64,000 nt of DNA from the NCBI RefSeq assembly GCF_000055945.1, contig NC_008011.1, forward strand, positions 558,001 through 622,000, in the 5' to 3' direction. The position numbers were made by a program, and so were the translations under genes. The stretch's first letter is position 1. The number at the start of each line of letters is the position of its first letter. This DNA comes from Lawsonia intracellularis PHE/MN1-00 (GTDB lineage Bacteria; Desulfobacterota; Desulfovibrionia; Desulfovibrionales; Desulfovibrionaceae). The notes under the pieces are model-generated. The model did no database searches. It had not been told where the DNA came from and worked only from the letters and a program-made list of their open reading frames with translations. Of this stretch, positions 15,983 to 23,214 are shown piece by piece.

Positions 15983-18900
15983 TCAATTTGTATATTGATT
16001 TCCTTTTATTATATGTTTTTCTATATTCATATCGAATAAAGGTAAAAATTGTTTAGTCATAGATGTAAGCTGAGAATAGTCACTTATACTTACTAAACCA
16101 TCATATTGTTTTTGATACTCAGGGATTAGCCAATGTATAATTCCAGCCTTTTCTTCTTCTGCTTGTATGTTATATAACTCCATTAATCGTGATAATGCTT
16201 CATGAGTTTTAATATCCTTTGGCCATCCATAGGCTTCAGCCACAGCTTCATCAAGTTCTGTATGGAGCCTTAATAAATTATAGATATCTCCTTGAAGGCT
16301 TATCTTTGACTCCTTAGAAGATAATGGAACATTATGTTGTACCTTCTCCATAATAGCATACATATGTGTAAGTGTCAAATAAGGATATTGTTTTTGTCTT
16401 TCTTTACGGTGTGTATCTAACATGTTGGCAATAGAACGGATACGATTCTTTTGCTGTTCTGTAGCTTGAGGAAATGGAAAAGTATCAAAACAGATTTTAT
16501 TATATACGTCATTAGTATTAGGTTTAAGACCTCGACTTGTGGCTGTGACAGTCAACCAGACGCTATGGAATTTACTTGAGAGTATCCCTAAAATATATGG
16601 ATCATCGCTAGCAATAACAGTCAGACTATCATCAGGTACTACTAGTTTATTTATAAAGGCAAAATACCTCCTACCAGCAGTTCTTGGAGTAGCTATATAT
16701 TGTTTAAAATTATTAATGGCATTTCGTAAGCCTATTCCTTGCGATCCAAATAACCACCAGTGATTCCTACGAAATGCAAGTCTATTCTTTTCCCGAATAG
16801 GTTTTACTTTAGTAGCAATCCATTGATATATAGTAGGATAGTTCTGTTGGACTTCATTAATACTTAGTCCAAATAAATCTATGACATATGTATTCTTTGA
16901 TATCCCTGCTAAATCTCTACCTTTCATATAGGGTTTAATATACTTTTCTAACCCTGGGATTGTTCCTAATCCTAATTTTTTTGCCTCATCTAGTGTAATA
17001 ATAAAGTGTTTTCCTCTAATACTGACACCTGACCATGCTATGCCTTTATTAGCCTTTAAAGGTACAAGTTTTGTAGTATCAACATCAACAGAAAGATTAG
17101 CATGTATTTTCCCTTGTGAGCTATTAAAAGTAACCTCTACAAAGCCATCTTGTTGTTTCTCATGTATGGATGTATATAATATACCTTGTTTATCACCTAA
17201 AGAGCAGGTTGTCATAGCAATACGAACTCGAGCAGCATCTTTTGCTCCAGTCCAAGGATGATCAGGTATAGCCATCACTATTGATAGTTGAGGCTTATTC
17301 TCTAGATAAGACTCAACTATTTTTCTATTAGACGGATTTTTAATACTGTTTGTTGTTATAAATCCAAATTGGCGTACTTTGTTCTCCCTAAGTAACAATG
17401 CCGAACGATGCCACCAATACATCACATAGTCTATATTCTTTGGTAACATTGGATAAGCAGAACGTAATGCTTCAACATAGCCGTCTCCTAGTGCAGATCT
17501 TATACGATTATTACCGATAAAAGGAGGATTCCCAACAATAAAGTCTGCTTTAGGCCAAGGATCTGCTGGTCTAGGATTTATATATGTTTCTTGAATATTT
17601 CCTAATGAATCTTTTCCTTTTTTGATAGAATCCCATGTAAGAATAGCGTCCCTACATTCTATGAATTGGATGTTATCCATAATCGGTTCTGGTGGTTGGA
17701 CATTCCCATATACTTTATAATGTCTTTGTAAGTAACTTATCCATACCACAAGCTCAGATATAAATGCAGCACGAGGATTATACTCAATACCTTTAAACTG
17801 TTTTGGTGTTATAGAGTAGCCTTTCTTTTGTATCTCATTTTCAGATAACCCTAAGTCTTTAAGGGATTGTACTACCTCACCCTCAATATCTTTTAATACA
17901 TTCATAGAAACAGCTAAAAAATTCCCACTTCCACACGATGGATCAAGAACAATGGTTTCACTTAATCGTTTATGGAAAACTTCTATTTCTTGAATGGCTT
18001 CTTTATGACTCCCTTTGACAACATGAGATAAGGCTAAGAGTTTTACATTTTCCCAATCTTCTCTAACAGGATCAACCACTGTCGGAATAACCAAACGTTC
18101 AACATAGGCTGTTGGTGTATAATGGGCACCTAGCTTGTACCTATCTTTTGGAGATAAGGCACGTTCTAATAATGTACCAAAGATACTTGTTTCAACGCCA
18201 CTCCAATTAGCTTTAGCTGCTTTATAGATTATAGCTAATTGTTCTTTATTTAAAGGTAATGCCTCAGCGTCTTCAAATAAATGGCCATGGAAGCATACTA
18301 CTTGTTTACCCAAAGCTGTTGAGTTTCCTCCTGTCTTCATAGCTTTCCATACGTCTGTAGTAGCTGATGCAAATTGTTCTGGAGTCTTTTCAAGTCTAGC
18401 CAATAATTGTGTGTAAGAATTAAAAGGTAGTAAGCCACAATCCTCAGCAAATAATGTGAAAATGAGTCTCATAATAAATAATGCCACAACATCTGGGTCA
18501 TGTCCTTCATTTTCTAAGGATTGAGCTAAGTCAGATAATGTTAACACAAGCTGATAGGTAACTTTTTCATTTTCTCTTGAAGGGTTTAATGAAAGAGGAT
18601 CCGTCCAAATCTTTCTAAGACGTTCACGTATTTCAGGCTTTCTTAGATCTTCAAGGAGGATAGTGTTTTCTCTTGCTGATGGATATGGAGCATAGAATCC
18701 TGTATCATTAAAATCAGCATAGACTTGTATTGTATGACCAATATCAGCAACAATGATAAATGGAGGATGTCCTTCTTTAGCAGGAAGAGCATAGGCATAC
18801 CTTTCGGCTTGGATTCGAGCAGCAATCATAGCAGCATCCCAAGCATGGGTACCTCTAATAGCTGTTCCACGTCTGTGGAGACCTTTATTTTGAGATGTTG

Positions 18901-19291
18901 ATTTATAGCTACCTTGTTTACTTTCCCAAATAAAACAACCACGTTTGTACAAGTCGATCCTTCCTGTTGTTATTTTTCCATTTTTGTCTGTTAAAATAAC
19001 AGGCATTTCAAATAGATATGTGTTATCAACAAGTGTAGCTCTAGGTGATTCAGGACGTGAAATCTCAAGGAGATCACAAAGTTCAAGTAAAAAAGATTGC
19101 GAAGAGCCTAATTCACTTCCTCCAGAAGGCGCCCATTTTGCAATAAAGGCCTCAATAGGAGGTAATTCTATTGAACCTTGCGATACAACAGGTGAAGGAT
19201 AAAAAAAAATAAGTATTATTAACAAATATACTAAGTTAGTACCTATCAATCTATAGTAACTCATAATCGTATAGCTAAAGGCTTTCCTCAA
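15983..19291 (-). CDS. MmeI-like single-polypeptide restriction-modification enzyme
   Basis: A 1102-residue protein combining nuclease, adenine methyltransferase and target recognition (type IIG/IIL layout). Near the N-terminus D113-x9-E123-x-K125 in RIDLYKRGCFIWESKQG matches the MmeI-type nuclease site. Methyltransferase motif I is DPSCGSGNF (about residue 449) and motif IV is NPPF (about 587). The C-terminal part has HWWLFGSQG, YIATPRTAGR, VVPDDSL and TFPFPQ, as in the MmeI target-recognition region. The frame begins with a TTG and then a strongly hydrophobic stretch (residues 17-35), atypical for the family, whose similarity starts near PIEAFIAKW; the true start is uncertain (ATG 19264 is another option). 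No separate R, M or S gene is nearby. Confidence 0.85.
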   Translation of the reverse strand: MRKAFSYTIMSYYRLIGTNLVYLLIILIFFYPSPVVSQGSIELPPIEAFIAKWAPSGGSELGSSQSFLLELCDLLEISRPESPRATLVDNTYLFEMPVILTDKNGKITTGRIDLYKRGCFIWESKQGSYKSTSQNKGLHRRGTAIRGTHAWDAAMIAARIQAERYAYALPAKEGHPPFIIVADIGHTIQVYADFNDTGFYAPYPSARENTILLEDLRKPEIRERLRKIWTDPLSLNPSRENEKVTYQLVLTLSDLAQSLENEGHDPDVVALFIMRLIFTLFAEDCGLLPFNSYTQLLARLEKTPEQFASATTDVWKAMKTGGNSTALGKQVVCFHGHLFEDAEALPLNKEQLAIIYKAAKANWSGVETSIFGTLLERALSPKDRYKLGAHYTPTAYVERLVIPTVVDPVREDWENVKLLALSHVVKGSHKEAIQEIEVFHKRLSETIVLDPSCGSGNFLAVSMNVLKDIEGEVVQSLKDLGLSENEIQKKGYSITPKQFKGIEYNPRAAFISELVVWISYLQRHYKVYGNVQPPEPIMDNIQFIECRDAILTWDSIKKGKDSLGNIQETYINPRPADPWPKADFIVGNPPFIGNNRIRSALGDGYVEALRSAYPMLPKNIDYVMYWWHRSALLLRENKVRQFGFITTNSIKNPSNRKIVESYLENKPQLSIVMAIPDHPWTGAKDAARVRIAMTTCSLGDKQGILYTSIHEKQQDGFVEVTFNSSQGKIHANLSVDVDTTKLVPLKANKGIAWSGVSIRGKHFIITLDEAKKLGLGTIPGLEKYIKPYMKGRDLAGISKNTYVIDLFGLSINEVQQNYPTIYQWIATKVKPIREKNRLAFRRNHWWLFGSQGIGLRNAINNFKQYIATPRTAGRRYFAFINKLVVPDDSLTVIASDDPYILGILSSKFHSVWLTVTATSRGLKPNTNDVYNKICFDTFPFPQATEQQKNRIRSIANMLDTHRKERQKQYPYLTLTHMYAIMEKVQHNVPLSSKESKISLQGDIYNLLRLHTELDEAVAEAYGWPKDIKTHEALSRLMELYNIQAEEEKAGIIHWLIPEYQKQYDGLVSISDYSQLTSMTKQFLPLFDMNIEKHIIKGNQYTN

Positions 19292-19919
19292 AACAACTTA
19301 TTGTAAAGATTAAATAATACCTATTTTTGTTATTGAAAATTTTAACAACAATTTTATCCTTAATCTTCCCTTTCAAGATAATCTATACACTAGCAAGTCT
19401 AATAACACTGCGTCCTCTTAGATTCACAAAACATAGACTAGTTAGCTCTTTTAAAAAGATTGAAAGTTGTCAGCTAGAAAGGAAGAATAAAGCTTTTCTT
19501 ATAACCATAAGCATCTTATCTCTACTTTTTACATAAAAATGATAGGTAACATTCTAACTAATAATAGTATGAAATTAAATATAGGGGTAATTTTAGGGGT
19601 AACTTAAAAATAGTGATCAATAAAAAATCAATAATTACAAATAAATAAATTCAATGGTCGCTGTCCCACTTTTTGTCCAATACTCCCCAGTATATGATGA
19701 TCATTTTGAATAAAAATGGCCTGGAGATAACTCTAGGCCTATGTTTTACGCTTTTGATTGTAAATCAAAGTCCACAACCAATAAGCAAAGACGATCAAAC
19801 ATACCCAACGGTGGCTCCAACATTGTTTCTGCAATCTGATTCAATAAATAACCATCTATCTTTTATTCTGTATCAAAATATTGCATCAATATTTATAACA
19901 TACTGAATTTACAATAAGT
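19292..19919. other. Intergenic, 628 bases, probably decayed DNA
   Basis: No intact gene. A plus-strand 69-codon frame (19327-19536) is hydrophobic but lacks a start signal and looks random. On the minus strand the frame ending at 19746 reads as protein-like (QIAETMLEPPLGMFDRLCLL) for about 37 codons before a stop and could be a remnant. A strong hairpin follows it. GGGGTAA elements occur twice near 19581-19602. Confidence 0.4.
19712..19739 (-). terminator. Rho-independent terminator, minus strand
   Basis: Read on the minus strand, GGCCTAGAG, loop TTAT, CTCCAGGCC forms a nine-pair stem with one G-U pair, followed by ATTTTTA. It would end transcription from the small minus-strand gene at 19920-20192 or from the remnant frame ending at 19746. 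Confidence 0.65.
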
Positions 19920-20192
19920 TTACTCAAACATTTCCTGCCAACTACTTGTTTTATACAGACAAAGCATCTCCTGCTCTTCCTCAACAATGAATCCAGGCAG
20001 CTGGTAGATACAATATTCTACTGCCCTCTTTTCTGTTGGAGTATATTCTCTAGGATTAGAAGCAGCAGATTGTATAGTTTGACTAACAGCAAGCAATACT
20101 TGAGCTGTTTCTTCTAGCTTTCCTACTAATGTGTTAAAATCTAGAATGGATGGATGTAAAGAAGACTCTGAAGTCAGAATTGATTGAGACAT
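19920..20192 (-). CDS. Small hypothetical protein, 90 residues
   Basis: I do not recognise this protein. The ATG at 20192 has an excellent AGGAGA site five bases upstream, so I prefer it to the longer frame starting at 20228. The product is soluble and acidic, mostly helical by eye, with a middle segment LVGKLEETAQVLLAVSQTIQ and a C-terminal part EKRAVEYCIYQLPGF. There is no signal peptide. It lies within the accessory-looking stretch after ssrA and has a likely terminator about 180 bases downstream. Size, isolation and context would suit a phage- or island-derived gene, but nothing in the sequence proves that. Confidence 0.6.
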   Translation of the reverse strand: MSQSILTSESSLHPSILDFNTLVGKLEETAQVLLAVSQTIQSAASNPREYTPTEKRAVEYCIYQLPGFIVEEEQEMLCLYKTSSWQEMFE

Positions 20193-20671
20193 AACACTCT
20201 CCTGATAGTTTTTGTATAAAATCCACAAACTGACAGAGTGGGAAGACCGCTGGTGGAAAGTATTTTGAGCGCTTCAGCAGACAAAATCATAAGAATAACA
20301 AGAAAGGGTCAAGATGTAACGACATTCAACATAAAATAAAGTTTGTTATAAAGATAAGCTTATCTACCATTTATAATCCTATAGTTACATCCACCTAAAG
20401 TTGACTTTCAAAGTATACAATAAAAAAAGCTTTATTAGTCTATTGCTAGTTAATAAAAAATGAATATATATTTATATATGTTCTGTGAAAAAGAACATGT
20501 TACTCATCTCTTACAGAAATACTCTATCAATAATACCAGTAGGTATTAGTATGTAATAAAGTATTCCATTAAGACCCCCACTATACTCCTTGAATATACA
20601 TACTTTACTGTATATCCAATTTAATACAGCTGTACATCAAGTAAAATAAAACTATCAATAAGGTGTCTATC
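20193..20671. other. Intergenic, 479 bases
   Basis: The part near 20230-20290 is noticeably richer in G+C than the surroundings and lies directly upstream of the minus-strand gene, so it may hold its promoter or be leftover foreign DNA. The rest is AT-rich. I looked for an SRP-like or other RNA fold here and found no convincing one. Confidence 0.4.
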
Positions 20672-21034
20672 ATGAATAATATCTATAAGGTATTAACTAG
20701 TCCTTCATCAGCTTCTCTACTTGTAATCTTAGAAGATTCTGCTAACGTAAAAATTCAAAATTCTTTTTGGAGAAGATATAAAACAGCTATGGGTCAAGGT
20801 GCTTCCTGTATAGTTTCAGGATTTTTAGCTGCATTGGGAGCCATATCTTGTGCATGTATCAATTGTTATTATGCAATAAAAAGAGCTATAACTGAGACAA
20901 TATTCAGTAAACCTTATAAGGCGTGTTTCAACTTTGAAGATGATGAAGATTTATGGGAACTAGATAACCACCATGATAGTACTACTCATACTGATAGTAC
21001 AAAACAAAAAATCTTATTTATCTCTAAAGAATAA
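20672..21034 (+). CDS. Orphan 120-residue protein with hydrophobic Cys-rich segment
   Basis: Not recognised. ATG 20672 follows AAGGTG (20659-20664) with good spacing; a GTG at 20663 is less likely. The N-terminal 45 residues are soluble. The centre (GASCIVSGFLAALGAISCAC and on through INCYYAI) is a hydrophobic stretch long enough to cross the membrane once or as a hairpin, with four cysteines. The C-terminal 45 residues are strongly acidic and polar (FEDDEDLWELDNHHDSTT). No signal peptide is present. The layout resembles small membrane-inserted proteins of intracellular bacteria, but a secreted role is only a guess. Confidence 0.6.
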   Translation: MNNIYKVLTSPSSASLLVILEDSANVKIQNSFWRRYKTAMGQGASCIVSGFLAALGAISCACINCYYAIKRAITETIFSKPYKACFNFEDDEDLWELDNHHDSTTHTDSTKQKILFISKE

Positions 21035-21344
21035 AATACTTACTCTATAAAACTTATTCATTTTTCTATATAAATATGATATCATAATAAAAGTTAATCT
21101 TTCAAAAGAAAGGACACTATTAAAAATTACTTTAGATCTACAATAAGAATGACTATCATATAAAGAAATAAATACCTTAACAACTATAGGTAAAGGGCTA
21201 TAGTTGTATCTCTATTTAAATAGCTCTATATAACCATTCTATTTTGATAATTATACGATTATTATACGTATAGGATACCTTTTAAAAAAGACTGCATAGA
21301 ATATTCTATAGTTAGAGTGTATCTTATTTTTTCTATATCTTACT
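21035..21344. other. Intergenic, 310 bases
   Basis: AT-rich. Short near-inverted segments around AACTATAGGTAAAGGGCTATAG (near 21181-21203) give only a weak hairpin. No gene or clear terminator. Confidence 0.4.
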
Positions 21345-22328
21345 TTACTTTGATGCTACTGGTGTAGACAATAAAAATTTACCCTGAATTATACGTAACA
21401 ATGTCCCAAGAATCAAAAGTGCAATGACACCATTAGAAAAAATAAAAATTGGTATTGCCATTTGCCCAACGACACTTTCAGGATTCTCTATAAAAAAATG
21501 CAAAGATGAAACAGAAAGAGCTGAAACACCAAATGAAAACGCCCAAAAAGATACAGAAAAAGGTTGTTCAAAAGTCCACAATAATAGCCATAGTAAAAAG
21601 ATCAGCTGTAATAAACCATATCCAAACAAAATTTGAGAAAATATATCTGTATGTCCTCCATTCACAAAAAGATATGCTTCACAAGCAACTAGTGGTGGAG
21701 CAAGTTGAATACCAATTGATGGTCGGAGGGGATTAGGTAATGCTCCCATTGTACGAAGGCGTTGCAAGATAACACTCTCTAAACTCAACCATGAAAATAT
21801 ACCTGCACCAAAAAACAATATTCCCCACTCCTTATATCCTAATACTCCCAAACAAATAGCACTAATTAAATTACCAGAAACTGTTGGAAGGTATACACCT
21901 GGTGTTGTTGCCTCTTAAGAATGAAGTCCACGCCAGAGACCAGCACTACGATATGCAGCAAAACCTAACTGTCCTATAGTCCCAACGACTACAAACCACA
22001 GCGCTACTGTATGAAAATACGGATATATCCCTGCACCTATTAACATAGTTGTAGCTGGAAATAAACTAATATAACAACATTGGATAGGATCATTCACTTC
22101 TGCCAATGCTGCTGGACGATACCAAATCCATTTAGTAATATATATTATAGCTAATACTAACCAGACAACCCCTGCAAGTAACATTAGACATTCTCCCCAC
22201 AAAGTGGATATCTGCCATATTTTTGCAGCTATACGCCATGCTGTTCCCATACCTGAAATACCAAGAACCATACCCAAATATGCTGCTGGAATAGGAAATG
22301 TCTTTATTGGAGAAAAAGGTTCTAGCAT
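21345..22328 (-). pseudogene. TehA/SLAC1-family transporter gene broken by an in-frame stop
   Basis: Two minus-strand frames (22328-21915 and 21851-21345) are in the same reading frame and separated by one TAA at 21915-21917. Reading through gives YRSAGLWRGLHS, stop, EATTPGVYLPTVSGNLISA, then GILFFGAGIFSWLSLES and RPSIGIQLAPP, a continuous TehA (tellurite-resistance/dicarboxylate transporter, SLAC1 fold) sequence with regular hydrophobic helices. Both halves are otherwise intact and of family length together. One base change (for example AAA, CAA or GAA to TAA) explains it. The first half has its own ATG; the second has only a weak internal start at 21851. It is a recent nonsense mutation or an assembly error. 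Confidence 0.85.
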
Positions 22329-23014
22329 AATAACTTCCTTTATCTATAAAAAATTATACGTTATAGTAGGATAATGTTATATAACTAATCCTACTACTTT
22401 AAAGAGAACTTTAAAGCTTTTTAAAATTAGTTCTATATTAATGTATAAAAAATATATCATATACTAGTTCTAATTTTAGACATCTTAACTATATATATCA
22501 TGTAACTTAAATAATATATATTAAAAATAATAATAAAAATACTTATATGTTAAGAAATAAAACTTATTATTACATATTATATTTCTCTTTTTAAATAATA
22601 TAAAAATTTATAAATAATAATATAATAGTTAAAATACTCTCTATACTTTTTCATAAGAATTTATTTTATAAAATAATATAATAATTTTGTTATCTATAAC
22701 AGTAAAATTGTAATAAATTTTAAGAACTATAAATAAATTAGCTAGCTTTTCTAATATATTAAGGGGAAATAGTGAGAAAACATCTCTTGTATATTCCTTG
22801 ACAAAAATATAAGCTGAAGATAGTAAAAAGAAAAAGTAAAACTCCTAATAAAGGGTTAATTTAGAAAATTCTCTTAAGGAGAAAAAGGTAATAGTATTTG
22901 TATATTAAAAAATTTTTCCTTCTTATCTATAAACATACAATATTCTTAGGAAGGTTAAAATAACAAAGGAATACCAGTAAAATATACATTATTACTAATT
23001 AATTTTTATAGGAC

Positions 23015-23103
23015 GAACTATTACAGTAATAAGATACTGCTAATAGTTCTTTATAGAGGATAACAATATTTCCTCCTTTGTCCCTTGATAAAGGAGTTTT
23101 TTT
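23015..23103 (+). ncRNA. Candidate structured leader or small RNA upstream of nrdA
   Basis: A long hairpin (23015-23049): GAACTATTACAGTA, loop ATAAGA, TACTG, one bulged C, TAATAGTTC, i.e. 14 pairs. It is followed 23 bases later by a terminator hairpin. The pair could be a small RNA or an attenuator for nrdAB, whose start is about 110 bases downstream. I do not match it to a known riboswitch. Confidence 0.4.
23073..23103 (+). terminator. Intrinsic terminator upstream of nrdA
   Basis: CTCCTTT (23073-23079), ten-base loop, AAAGGAG (23090-23096), then seven T residues to 23103. A textbook shape, on the plus strand before nrdA with no intact plus-strand gene behind it. That placement suggests attenuation or the end of a small RNA. 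Confidence 0.7.
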
Positions 23104-23214
23104 ATCCCTATATTTTATAAATTTTAGTCATCCTACAATGTTTATATTATATTAAAATATCCACTATCTATTAAGATAATGTAATATTTTAATGTAATAA
23201 AGTTAGGGGATATT

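Larger units (their letters stand above)
22329..23214. other. Intergenic, 886 bases, with structured leader at its right end
   Basis: The left two thirds is extremely AT-rich with no support for a gene. The right end carries a long hairpin and a terminator (23015-23103), listed separately, upstream of nrdA. I did not find convincing tandem NrdR boxes, though my search by eye is not exhaustive. Confidence 0.5.

Noticed and set aside
19327-19536. 69-codon plus-strand frame as a small membrane gene
   Set aside because: No ribosome site, no sensible start and composition like random AT-rich sequence.
19655-19690. Second copy of the ssrA 3' end (CGCTGTCCCACTTTTTGTCC compared with the CGCCGTCTCCACCATTTT area), as an att site
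   Set aside because: Only loose similarity with several mismatches; not enough to call an attachment repeat.
19746-19860. Minus-strand remnant frame (QIAETMLEPPLGMFDRLCLL) as a pseudogene
   Set aside because: About 37 codons, no recognised family; could be chance. Noted in the intergenic entry only.
20230-20290. Richer-G+C patch as an SRP or other small RNA
   Set aside because: Lacks the conserved SRP GGAAGCAGCC-type core and gives no convincing fold.
21915-21917. Selenocysteine or programmed readthrough at the tehA stop
   Set aside because: The codon is TAA, not TGA, and no readthrough context is seen.
22980-23214. Tandem NrdR boxes upstream of nrdA
   Set aside because: No pair of sites close to the consensus with proper spacing found by eye.
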